Source: Linnemannia elongata (lineage: Eukaryota > Mortierellomycota > Mortierellomycetes > Mortierellales > Mortierellaceae). From it: 64,000 nt of DNA. Made by a program: the position numbers and the translations under genes. The notes beneath the pieces were generated by a model that did not search any database, was not told the origin of the DNA, and was given only the letters and a program-made list of their open reading frames with translations. Below, piece by piece: positions 43,136 through 53,900 of the stretch. The first letter of the stretch is position 1. Every line of letters starts with the position of its first letter. The stretch spans positions 1,178,001-1,242,000 of the forward strand of contig JAXBDG010000010.1 in NCBI GenBank assembly GCA_036320915.1, read 5' to 3'.

Positions 43136-43173
<38 letters not shown>
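43136..43173. repeat. T homopolymer, 38 bases
   Basis: Located 37 bp past the stop at 43099 and reading as T on that gene's sense strand, so it is not an encoded poly(A) tail for it. A second T run of 27 bases follows at 43248-43274. Confidence 0.9.
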
Positions 43174-43174
<1 letters not shown>

Positions 43175-43247
43175 TTGATTTGAGCACTTGTGGATGGTTA
43201 TGCATTGAAGGTGTTTGTGTTTGCTGATGATTTTGTACATCGTAACA

Positions 43248-43274
43248 TTTTTTTTTTTTTTTTTTTTTTTTTTT
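43248..43274. repeat. T homopolymer, 27 bases
   Basis: Second T run in the 337-bp spacer between the F-box genes at 40865 and 43437. The spacer's right half (about 43340-43420) is the C/T-rich leader of the next gene. Confidence 0.9.
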
Positions 43275-43436
43275 ACTGGCGGCGCGCGTCACTCGCTCTC
43301 ATTTCGAGATTGAAAAAAAAGGCACCATCAGTGATTAATTTCTTTTCGTTCCTATCTTTTCTTTCTTTTCTTCACTTTTCTCCTTCTTCTATCTTCTTTT
43401 CCACATCACCCCCCTCCCAACAAACAGGAAAACGAC

Positions 43437-44021
43437 ATGCAGCAGGGACAGAACCACATCCTCCAGGTAGCCGCCATACCCTCCCTGTCACGCCGCTACC
43501 TAACCCCACTCGACCTTACACGGTGCGTTCGCGTCTCGCACGAATGGCACCAGACATTTATCCCCCACCTCTGGCACACCTTTAGTGACAGCAGCCTATC
43601 TCAATGGAACTCTCGGATCCAACTCGCGGTTCGGATCGGCGCAGATGTTACAGGAACAGGCGACAAGTTTAACGATGATGGGAGGGGTGTGGAGTGGTAT
43701 CTGGATGTGTATAGGCGCCATGCGCGGTTTATTCGGAGGTTGACTGTTTGTCATCCTTTGGTATTGGAGGCGCTGTTGGAGGGTGGATTGCGTGTGCCTC
43801 CGTCGTCGTTGGGTTCGATTATTGTGCCAGATAGGAAGGAGGAGCAGAGAGAGGTGTCGTTGGTGACACAGTTGGAGCATGTAGAGATTTTCATTATGTG
43901 GAATGTGATTCGGAGGTACTTTCGATATCGACCCATCCCTGGTGTGCGTGGGACGCATTCGTTGGATGACCAGTGTGTCAGTGCTTTTTCTGACGCCGAG
44001 GATGATACCACCACCTCAGCC

Positions 44022-44080
<59 letters not shown>

Positions 44081-45635
44081 CGAGAGTAGCAATACAGACA
44101 TGGACAAGGACAAGACTACAGCAAAGCCGTCGACAATATGTACGACAGATGATGTGCTCGCTGACGCATTGTGGAGACTTGTCCTTGCCAACCCCGGTAT
44201 AAAATCTCTCGGATTGCGACAAGATTTCCCACTCTTCCGACAGCTCCTTCAACAGACCAACCCTACCCCTCCAGCCCTGGAATCCATCCAGTCCGTGATC
44301 ACACAACTGGTCCAAGGTCGATTACCCGTTCTGCCACCGAATACCCGACAAGTCGAAGCGAGCTATGCAAGGTTCAGTCGATATAATCGTGAGGATCCAC
44401 CGGGGCCGGTGAATGAGGCGGTGGAGGAGGTGACGGTCAGGTATATCGAGCATTTGGGGCAGTTGAGACAAGTCTTGGTCCAGACACCTCGGCTTAGGAC
44501 ATTGTATATCAAGGATTTGGCGTTGGTGGATATGACGATCAGGGAAGAGGATTATGAAGATGATGCGGAGGAGGCTGTCAGGAAGCAGAAGGAGGTGGAA
44601 TTGGAGGCAGAGGAAGAAAAGGCGGCAGAGGCGGGGGCGATTGTTTCGGGGGTACAGATCGTGAGGTGTGAGCATCTTCATAGGAGGTGCGCCTCTGGAC
44701 TCGAACGGCTCTTCCATCTGACGCCACACTTGGTCGAATTTTATAATACGTACTGGTCAGCCGGGTACGCTTCGATCCTGGCCGAGAATTGTCCAAGCCT
44801 GGAAGTTGTCCGGATCGCGAGTCCGAGGCTGCAGGCTTTCCTGGAACGAAACCCCCGATATCCGATTGTTGATACTGTGTCGCCGTTGTTGGTGTCGTGT
44901 TCGAGATTGAGGGTGGTGGATATGCGGTACGAGTTGGTGGATGCCAAAAAGGTGAGGGAGAAGGAGTGGGTCTGCTTGAGGTTGGAGGAGTTGAAATGCC
45001 AGTTCGTAGGGGTACCGTATTTGAGCGAGAAGGAGCAGGAGGTCCTCGACCGGATGTTAGCCCGAGAGCAGAAGGAGCAGGAGAAAGAGAGTGACTACAA
45101 CCACCACCACCAGCCACAGATGTCCTCAGAGGGTCCAGTCACCAGATCCAAGGAGGAAGAAGAACTCTACGAACGAACACAACAAGCAACATCCATCCGT
45201 CGCCAAGTCCTTGGTCAACTTTCAAAACTCACCCACCTCAACCACTTAACCCTCAGCCCAGACCTCAAAATCACCGATTTCTCCAACGCAGATATGTACT
45301 CGCTCCTCTACCGGTCCCCAAAAGACGGCCAGCACTACATCAACTATGGAGACATCCTCCCTGACACGCTTCACCTCCGCCTGGATTGTGGATTAGACCA
45401 ACTGGCGACAATGACGGAACTTGAGTATTTGGCGTTCGAGTCGATGGATCCAAAGATGCGGGTGCAGGACGTGGAGTGGATAGCAGAGCGGTTGGGCAAG
45501 TTGAAGGAGATTAGGGGGTTGGCGGTGGATACGCATGTGGGGATGGAGGATGAAGTTGAGAAAAGTGCGCTGAGAGAGTTATTGCAGAAGTTGAGGCCTG
45601 ATATCTTGCATACTGAGAGTCCTGGGTATCTTTGA
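43437..45635 (+). CDS. F-box/LRR protein with Asn run, subfamily C
   Basis: Intronless, 732 codons from the first ATG after the C/T leader. F-box at about 8-48 (ILQVAAIPSL, HEWHQTFIPHLW). It shares with the gene at 38600 WYLDVYRRHARFIRRL, VCHPLVLEAL, DPPGPVNEA, IRRQVLGQLS, LPDTLHLRLDCGLDQL, DVEWIAE and EIRGLAVDTHVG. An uninterrupted run of about 20 Asn (residues 196-215), encoded by pure AAC repeats, sits between repeats, and a Glu/Ala-rich insert lies near residue 385. Both inserts are absent from the gene at 38600. Probable SCF substrate receptor; substrate unknown. Confidence 0.85.
44021..44081. repeat. In-frame (AAC)20 microsatellite
   Basis: A perfect trinucleotide repeat inside the coding region of the F-box gene at 43437, giving poly-Asn. 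Perfect units suggest recent expansion or ongoing slippage. The opposite strand reads as poly-Val or poly-Leu in spurious frames. Confidence 0.95.
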
Positions 45636-45638
45636 ATG

Positions 45639-45650
45639 TTGAATAAACCT
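45639..45650 (+). terminator. Poly(A) signal of the F-box gene
   Basis: AATAAA occurs a few bases after the TGA at 45633-45635. The next gene converges and stops at 45818, so the two 3' ends share 182 bp. Confidence 0.45.
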
Positions 45651-45817
45651 CCCGTGGCGTTGCCTTGGATGTATAATTTCCGGAGAGGACAATGGTGCTT
45701 GTAAATAATTAGATTACTCTATCGTTGTTTTTATCTATTTATGGAGAGTTGGTTCAATGGGTATCTTACAGATGAAAGAAAAAAAGGGGAAGAAAGGGGA
45801 AGAGGGTGACAGATGGT

Positions 45818-47423
45818 CTACTCGCGACCCTGGGTAAAGTCCCGATGCAAAGCCTTAATAGCATCCATCGATCCAATAACACAGCCCAACAACCCAATCA
45901 CCAGCACAATCCCGCACCAACACAACTCGTACCACTTCATCGTCCTCCACCCAATCAACTTCCAATAGAAGCCAATTGGCATCACGTAGATCAACATACA
46001 GTTTCCGAAAGCTCCCAACAACGACAGGAAAGAATCAAAGAACGGCACCAAGCAGGCGATTCCTCCAACGATTCCCATGATGCCCAAGCGGATAAGCGTC
46101 CTCCAGATCCTCTCACCGAACCGGCCCCGGCGTTCAACAGTAACATGCGCAATGCGCTCAATCTCGAGCGCGAACGAGGTCATCAACACCGGCGCCGCAA
46201 GGAGTACATGTGCAATGATCATAATCGTCGCCACTTTCCTCGACGCATTCTCCGGCAGACTCGACAAGATGGGCGATTTGGCATCAGGGCCATACGTAAG
46301 GTACCCAGGGATGGCAACGACGGCATACATGAGACAACAAAACATCATGGCGTAGGCGAGAACCTTGCTGAAGGCCTTTGGGTATCGCATGGCTTCCTCG
46401 ACATGCGTGTACACAACGTTTCCTCCAAAGCAGACAGACATTGTTGCGACGACGGTGGGGAGGTTGCGGACGACGATGACGTCGTAGGAGAAGGGGAGAC
46501 GGTTTGGGTATTCGATAATCGATTCTACGGTTGCGACACCGACCAGTACTGCTGTTGCTGCCACACCAAACATACTATTTTGTGGGAAAGACGGGGAAAT
46601 TGGGAGTTTGGCTAAGGTTAGTTCATTGTTTCTGAATAATGACACCTGCTCACTCCATTTTGTTGCATAGATAAAAGTAAAATGCAAAACCAAGGCTTCT
46701 CTTGCTTACCTGAGGAGAGAAACCTCCTTGAGAGTCTTCATAAGGACAAAAGGAATCGAGACAAAGCAACAACAGATCCAGATCCAAGCCTCTTTACTAA
46801 TCCCAGGGACCGACTCCTTCGTCAACACCCTGATCTCGGTACCGGAAAGAATAAAGAACATGACGGGGACTCCGATGATGACAGAGGTATGGAAGAACCA
46901 CACGGCACCCTGACCCCAAAGCCCAAAGGCGTGGGCTCCGACGTCTTGGTAGGATGCCACTCGGGTATGACCGTTGTAGTAGAGGCATTTGATGAGGAGG
47001 ATGCCGGTGTAGATCGACATGACCATGGAGAGGACTAGGATCGCAACACCAATCCATCCACCTATTTGTTTGTTTGTTGTTTGTTGTTGATTTTGTGCGC
47101 ACAGACAGAGAGAATGAGTATCCTTTTGTTAGTACTGTACACATGTAAACAAAAAATTCCTCGGGTTTTTCTTTTCTTTTCTTTGTAGATCCGTGTATTG
47201 GGGAGAAAAAAAATAACATACCTTGGGCAAGGCAGAAGGGGAGTCCGAGGGTTCCAGTTCCGGCGACGACACAGACAATGTTGAAAAAGGCTTGGTAACT
47301 GCTGCCCTGGGAGGGTCTCTCGGCACGGAGATCGCTATTGTGTTTTCCGGCCTCGTAGTCGCTCGAGACCGAGTGTGCGTCTTGTGAGGACCTGGAGTTT
47401 TTTTTCTCGAGGTCGTAATTCAT
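45818..47423 (-). CDS. AAAP-family amino-acid transporter
   Basis: Three exons on the minus strand: 47423-47222, 47061-46710 and 46574-45818; 436 residues, GT-AG junctions in frame. A hydrophilic N-terminus of about 40 residues precedes about 11 membrane helices. The first helix carries FNIVCVVAGTGTLGLPFCLAQGGWIG, the usual start of the AAAP (Aa_trans) family, with a helix-breaking Gly-Thr-Gly motif. Later SVCFGGNVVYTHVEEAM matches the family's central conserved segment. Members move neutral amino acids by proton symport or antiport across plasma or vacuolar membranes. Substrate and membrane cannot be told from sequence; a vacuolar AVT-type role is one option. Confidence 0.88.
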
Positions 47424-47658
47424 TATTAATGTAGGAGTAGTTGAAGGAGCCGAGAGGATTAAGGTAGAGGCGGTTGAGGGAGATAGAAGAAGAAAGAAGG
47501 AAGGAAAGTTGGGGAAGGAGGCCAGATATAAGGATTGGAGGGAGGAGGGAGGGAGTTTGATCCGAGGCGGATCACGGCGTGGAAGAGGGGGAAAGGAGTT
47601 CGGAGCCGAGAAAAATAGGGATCGTAGGCACAGAAAACGATGGACCGTTTTTTGTTGT

Positions 47659-47660
<2 letters not shown>

Positions 47661-47692
<32 letters not shown>
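47661..47692. repeat. A homopolymer, 32 bases
   Basis: Uninterrupted A run about 240 bp upstream of the AAAP gene start at 47423, in its presumed promoter. Confidence 0.9.
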
Positions 47693-47695
<3 letters not shown>

Positions 47696-48487
47696 TGTGG
47701 GAAAGTAAAGTGGGGTATGGGGTGGGAAGAAAAAAGAAAGGGCTCCTTTATATGTATTCGTCCCTCAATAGCAGCGAAACGGCGATCTGGACGTACACAA
47801 GGTTCATGGAGTCAGGGACAATTGTTCGGACAACGAAGCACAAAGAACCTGGGAGTCATTTATTTTTTTTTGTTTGAGCAACGGTTGGGTTAAGACCTGG
47901 GGCTGTAAGTATAAGATGTTTCTCTTCAGGGGGCAAAGATGTGAGATGTTTTGGTTCTGAGGAAAGAGAGAAGGCGGTCTGGCAACCGACACTGGGCGAA
48001 CCAGAGTAGATGAGTTGGACTGTATGGTAACCAGCGTGGATCTCCCGTCTTCATGTTCCTTCCTAAACAGGGCGCACAACAAAAATAAACCCTCGTCAGG
48101 GACTCAGAAGAGAGAAAAAACAAAGTCCGCTAAGGAAAGGAGACAAAGAAAAAGAAAAAAGTGAGTGACTCAAGGCAAGTCGGGGCCAAAGGAAGCAAAA
48201 CAAATTACCTATGATAGGAAACAAAAAGGCCCACGGCGCACTCTCTCTTCTAGTCTTGTTAGCTTACTAAAGTAGGAAGCATACATGCCTAATAAAGACA
48301 CGATGAACACTATGCCCTGGTCAGAACATGGTAAAATTGAATAAAGATCTGAGGGGAACTAACGTGTGTCCGAGATACACCCATCTCTTTTATTTTTACT
48401 TCGAGTAAGGTTTAGACACACCTTTCTTCCCTACAATAAATATCAGAGTGCCACACTTCATTAAGGAGTGGCCGTCATACATGAAGG

Positions 48488-48494
48488 TATAAAA
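48488..48494 (+). promoter_or_regulatory. Orphan TATA box
   Basis: TATAAAA in a setting like that of the carboxypeptidase TATA box, followed by a C/T-rich stretch (about 48530-48590). No substantial coding region follows, so it may drive a short transcript, a decayed gene, or be a chance match. Confidence 0.35.
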
Positions 48495-48922
48495 TTGGCG
48501 AGATACCAGACGCGTCCATAGACACAGACACCTCGCTTTCTAGAGTTACCTCTTCTCTTTGTCTCATTTCCTCTTTCGCAGTTTCTCTCCAGGATAGCTC
48601 CTACCTGATCACCCAGGGAGACCCGGAAAACGTACTGTTAAAGACCTTTGAGGTGGAAACAGACGATATGATGGAGGAAATAAAGCTGCTTCCTCTTTAC
48701 TACAGGTCTCTTCTCCACCACCCACTTTGTGAGTAAACGGAAGAAACAACGGGCAAAATACATCGCCATGTCGATCATCCTTTCTCCTTAGTACAACCCT
48801 CCAAATACATAGCTATGAACACGTCGTAATTTCTTGGTGGCTGTCCTATAAAAAAAAAAAAAACTCTTTCAGGCCCTAGTCAACGCCAACAAGAACCAGT
48901 ACTGTAAACATATTTTATCGCC

Positions 48923-49003
48923 ATGACTCTTGTCAAGAATATAATCTTCATCCTGCTCTGCGCTACCTTTATCGCCGTCAACGCCCTCCTGCTGGCAAGA
49001 TGA
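48923..49003 (+). CDS. 26-residue hydrophobic peptide ORF, doubtful
   Basis: ATG in good context (gccATGA), 26 codons, TGA at 49001-49003. The peptide is built like a signal peptide: MTLVKN, then a hydrophobic core with FILLCATFIAVNALLL, ending in Ala-Arg. It uses mostly C-ending codons like the real genes around. It could be the remaining first part of a secreted-protein gene cut by a premature stop, a first exon, or chance. No cysteine-rich or other continuation is seen in the next 200 bp. Confidence 0.25.
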   Translation: MTLVKNIIFILLCATFIAVNALLLAR

Positions 49004-49422
49004 TAGCTCTGTTCTTTTGTGTGACTGTGTGTTCAATACGCGTCAGATTCGATCGTCGAATTGAACTGTAGAAGAAAGGCGACTAATTACTGTACTACCG
49101 GCTGCGCGCGCGTGGAGTGATATATAATTTGTGTGGTGGGCGATGGCAACATCCGTTCAGTAACTGTCGCGAGAAATAAATAAGCACGCGTGTTTGTCAT
49201 CAGCGTGTATTGCCTCGTTGTCCACACGCAGCTTTCTCCCCTTCCCTCCGACTTCCCTCTCCAATCCAAGGACAACGAAATAGAACACCCAATCGTGTCC
49301 CCTCTTTGTCACCCCCTTCTTCTTGTTAAAACCACCTTTTCTTCTCACTCTTCCTTATCCTACTCTCTTCCCTTCCTTCCTACCCACTTCCTTCTCACTC
49401 TCACCACCTAACTTAACCCAAC

Positions 49423-50865
49423 ATGACAAGAACACATGCACTCGACATGCCAGAGATTCGAGAAGCCATCATTCAATTCCTCATTCCCTCCAGGAATGAC
49501 CTCCTCACATGTTTATTTCTCTCCCATTCCTGGAATGCCTCCGTCCAGCCTTGGCTCTGGAGACACCTCTACCTCTACAGCGAGCTCCAACCACCTCGAA
49601 TACCACGGACCAAGGCTCCATTCCCCCAAGCCAACCTCCAGAACCCCCCCGTCTCGTTACTTCAACAGAATGCGGTGTTTATTCGGCATTTGCATGTCAA
49701 GGCACCTATCGACTATCGCATCCTTTCTGTCCTCAATTATAACTATGTTAGCAACAACATCAGCAATAACGGTAACGAGGGCAGTACTGGTGACATGGCA
49801 TCGTTCTTCCCGGCTTTGAAGACACTTCACGTCCACGGATACTGCTGCGACGAGACAGTGGTTGACCTTGAGATCCAGTTCGCTGCACGGTTGATTCGAC
49901 ACACCCTCGGCCAGACTACAACACTCAAAGAGCTCCACCTCTCAAGCCTCCCTCCTAGCTGTGTTATCGCCCTTTTACACGCCCTTGACGAACATACCTC
50001 CTCTTCCTTAACACCACCAACAACAGCATCCATACCAAAACACCCATTGGACCGACTCCGCCTTACAGACCTAACCCTCCCATACAACCTCGCTGACCGC
50101 ACCCAGTTCTGGCAACACTGCACCTCCATCCGACGCCTCGAATTCGATAGCGTCAACTGCCTCAGCTACCCTTGCCCTCCCGACTTTACATTCCCAAGGC
50201 TCGAACACCTTCAACTAACAAACATGTCCCTCCTCCCAGCCTACGAACAAATCCAATTGATGAGCCAGTGCCCCAACCTAATCAGCCTCGACTGGGGCCC
50301 CTCTTCTACCACCACCGTCAACCACATCTCCAATGCCCTACCTAACATTTCCTCTTCAGAACTCTCTCAGCGTATCGCCGCGTTGTCCTTATCCCCCATC
50401 TCAAACGTCCACACCTTGTCCTTACGGGGCTCCCGGATCACCGACGCATCCATCGCAAAGGTCCTCTCGGGTTGTGAACCCCTCCAGAAACTCAACGTCC
50501 ACGGGAGCGGGTTTTCAGACGAGTCAATCGACGTATTGGCTGCGAAGCACTTTGCAAGTCTTCGAGAGATCGATATGGGCGAATGTCCGTTTGTGACGAG
50601 TCTGATGGTCGAGTTGATCGTGGAGCAGTGTCCCTTGTTGGAGGTTTTGGTGGCCCCTATTCTCAAAGTTGGAGATATCATGGCCAGCAACACTTTGCTT
50701 GGTGAGGGAAAGGCAGGATGGGTGTGCAAGAATTTGAGAGTTTTGGAGGTCCAGATCGAGATCGAGACCACAAAATTTGATCTGGAACGGCTCTTCATCA
50801 ACGCACGGTTAGCATCTATGAAAAAGTTGACCTCCTTCGGTCCTTTTCCACGTCCGTATTCTTAA
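49423..50865 (+). CDS. F-box/LRR protein, short subfamily B-like
   Basis: Intronless, 480 codons. ATG at 49423 follows a C/T leader and lies six residues before the F-box (about 7-50: LDMPEIREAIIQFL, SHSWNASVQPWLW). The leucine-rich repeats are more regular than in the others (LSLRGSRITDASI, LNVHGSGFSDESI, EIDMGECPFVTSL). Near the end, CPLLEVLVAPILKVGDI followed by GWVCKNLRVLEV aligns with the block before the C-terminal region of subfamily B. The last roughly 100 residues of that subfamily are missing, so this protein is shorter by loss or never had them. Probable SCF substrate receptor; substrate unknown. Confidence 0.85.
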   Translation: MTRTHALDMPEIREAIIQFLIPSRNDLLTCLFLSHSWNASVQPWLWRHLYLYSELQPPRIPRTKAPFPQANLQNPPVSLLQQNAVFIRHLHVKAPIDYRILSVLNYNYVSNNISNNGNEGSTGDMASFFPALKTLHVHGYCCDETVVDLEIQFAARLIRHTLGQTTTLKELHLSSLPPSCVIALLHALDEHTSSSLTPPTTASIPKHPLDRLRLTDLTLPYNLADRTQFWQHCTSIRRLEFDSVNCLSYPCPPDFTFPRLEHLQLTNMSLLPAYEQIQLMSQCPNLISLDWGPSSTTTVNHISNALPNISSSELSQRIAALSLSPISNVHTLSLRGSRITDASIAKVLSGCEPLQKLNVHGSGFSDESIDVLAAKHFASLREIDMGECPFVTSLMVELIVEQCPLLEVLVAPILKVGDIMASNTLLGEGKAGWVCKNLRVLEVQIEIETTKFDLERLFINARLASMKKLTSFGPFPRPYS

Positions 50866-50913
50866 TACATCTACTTTTGACACATGTGCAACACGGTTTT
50901 ATTCTTGTACTTG

Positions 50914-53900
50914 CTATTTCAGGGAGAGCTGTTGCATAGACAAAGGAAAAGTAAGATCAACCGAGGATGGCTGTTGTGATTGTTGTTTTTGTTGTTGAGC
51001 TGTTGGGTGACCTTGTTGTTGCTGCTGTGGATAAGAGCGCCCGCTGGCTTGTTTCTGTGAAGCAGCAACAGCTGCAGACTTCGCACGGGCCATAGCACCC
51101 TCCTTGCGCCTCAGGAACTGCCTCTCATCCAACTTCCACCCAATCCACAGCTTGCCTGTCACTCTTGCCTGATGCAGATCTCTCAACACTGTCGAGTCCA
51201 CCTGCTGCATCACCATATTATTGTGGATCCTGTCGTTTGAATATCGATCGTTATCGTCGTCTTCACCTGATACCCGACCACCGCCATGGACGTCCTCATC
51301 ATCATTGCTGTCGCTGTAGATATGGTCATTGTCGTCGTCCAGGAAACTATCGTCGTCCTCATCATGATCATCCGCCAAGACAGTATTGGCGACTGTCCGA
51401 TACTCTAGATCGTTCTGGTCCATGATCATCGTCGACACATCCGGCGCCTCTTCATGGTACCCTTCCAGCCGCGATCCGCCAAAGTCCCAGCAATAAACCC
51501 CCTCCAATCCCTCGCCAGATCGCTCACAGAGCGTTACCACCAAAGTCGAATGGTCCGGGGTCACAGCGATGTCCAGTAACGTCAATGGCGCAGAGATGGG
51601 TTGTTGAGGCGAAAGAGGCGACACTGATGTTCGAGGGTCTCTTCCAGCGCTGCTGCTACTTATAAAGTCGTCAGACGCATCCAGCTGGTGGTTATTAGTC
51701 GATGCAGCTGAAAGTGAAGGCGGCATTGTCCATCGACCAGAGGGCTGGGTCATGCTGACCATTGGAGAGTAACTGGTGGTCCGAATGGCCTGTTTCTTGC
51801 CTCGCTGCTGGGCCTGCTCCTCCTGAGCTTGTGATTGTGAGTTGTTGAGGATCGAGGAAATGTCCTTGGACTGCTGAAGGTGTCGCATGGGTAAACGCGG
51901 TATGAGAGAATACAGTCGATGGCCTGTCCGCAAATCCCAAACATTGACACAGCAGCTCATGTACTCGTCCGTCTGTATCGATCCTAAGCCCTGTTGTTGA
52001 GGATGGCGTAGCACGTCGGCGTCGTGTCCATAGTGTTGTCCTCCTACTTGTGTACCGTACCCTTGATGTCCTTGAAAGCCGAATCCTCCTTGTACGTGAT
52101 GATGTTGCTGAAGTTGTTGTTGATGGTGATTATTACCCTGTCCAAGCTGGTTGAGCCGCCTGTGCGTCCCACCTTGATTCCAGGCTCCGCGACCACCCGT
52201 CAGTAAGAAGAAATCCGTCATGCACATCTTAGAGGGTTGATACAGTCCCGGGATCTCGTAGACAAGGCTTCCTGTTCCCAGGGAAAAGACCAGCACCGAT
52301 CCTGAAAATTCGGTCGAGCATGCAACAAGCGAGTCGCCAACGCAGATGTGTTCAATCCCAGAGATCCAGTCATCCAAGCCCTGAGGTGCTCTTGATGTCA
52401 TGTAGGAAGCAGTGTGAATAGTGCCGTGAGTCGAAGAAGACGACCCTGGCGAAGGGTGAATGTCCCAAACGCAGATGGTCGAGTCCTAATTATTCCATAA
52501 AATAAAAATAAAGAGAAGTTAACTACCTGCAACAGAACAAAACGTTTCCCAAAAAGTATTTTCGAATGAGATTTCCGCTCCTATCATGTTAAAGGAACAA
52601 TGGCTTACCACATTGCCACAGACAACGACTTTAGAGTTCATCCCAACACAAAGCACTCGACGGCGAGGTCCTGTCTGCCAATAGCGAATACACTGCTGGC
52701 CTGGCTCCCGAATAGAGAGATCCCAAAGCCGAACAATGCCGTCCATATGACCAGTGACCAGGAACGAGTGCAATGGCGAGGAGTAATGACAAAGGATATC
52801 GTTGGCGAGGTCGCTCAATGTTGGTTGTCCCGATGGTGGTAGTGGTATAGATGATGTCGAAGAATGTTGCTGGCCCGTCTCCAGTCCAGTGGTGACATCT
52901 GGCCCGTCCACGCCACTGTCTTCGGTTGTAGTTGCTGGAGGAGGTGTGGCCGTGCGGATGGCAAAGGAGACGTTTTCGTGTCTCCTTGGATCCTGCATCA
53001 TGATGTTGGGGTTTGGCGGCTTTGCGCCTGAGGTTGAAGCGATGCTGGTCCCGGTTGAAGAGCTGAGTTGGTCGGAGGACAACGACGACGAGCTCTTCTT
53101 TTCGCGATAATGAGGGTTTGAGCGCAGCAGCTGGATCCGAGATAACTCCGTCACCTGCCCCTCTGCACCAGGATCAACAGGTATTTTGGCCAAGCTCACA
53201 GCAGTCAAAGACGAACCCTCATGCTGAAGCCCAATCACTGCCACCGGTTTTCGCCTCTTCAGCAGTCTCTGGATGGCAACCTGTGCTGGTGTGCAGGGTG
53301 ACGGCAGGATGGTGTCTGTTCTTCCTGCTCCAGTGGTTGTTCCAGATCCAGTCCCAGGAGCGATCCTTGTTCCAGGGTTCGATCCCGAGTCCAGCCCCAG
53401 TCCCAGTCCAGATCGATCCGACAGTGCCCTTGTTGCCGAGGCCAGAGTTGTGAGGGAAGGTAGCATCAGAGGGCAGTATCCTTTGGCCCTTCCTCGATAC
53501 CAATTGCTTGTCATCTGATAGAGTGCCTTCCAATCTTGCTCCTCAGGACAGCTGTTATCCTTGCACTGGAGGTCGCTCATGACGAATTCCTGGCTGTTGG
53601 ACATGTCGTCATCTGCCCGCCGTTTCCCTTTCCGGTCTAGACGCTGGAGGCAGGAGGCGCAATTGCCATATGAGAGCATAGATATATTGGTGCTGTTGTT
53701 GTCCATGCGGTTCGACTCCTGTTGTGTCTCCCCCGTGCATTCGCTTTCTCCCAATGATATTGGTTCTATTGATGTGCCCTGAGCATTGTCTGCGTGAAAT
53801 TGATCAACGCCTGACCCCTCGTCCAAGGAGGTGTGGTGTTCCTTTGAAATACTCTTCTGCATTCCTGTGTTTTCAGTCTGCTTTTGAAGGCTAGCCCAAC

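Larger units (their letters stand above)
47424..49422. other. 2 kb gene-poor interval
   Basis: Holds the promoter of the AAAP gene (left), a 32-base A run (47661-47692), a TATAAAA at 48488-48494 with a C/T leader but no clear long gene, a 26-codon hydrophobic ORF (48923-49003), and on the right the C/T leader of the F-box gene starting at 49423. A frame of about 75 codons (about 48500-48735), open between stops, contains Asp/Glu-rich text but lacks an early ATG. Confidence 0.5.

Noticed and set aside
43751..44191. 146-codon minus-strand frame with a long Leu run
   Set aside because: Produced by reading the AAC repeat of the F-box gene on the opposite strand.
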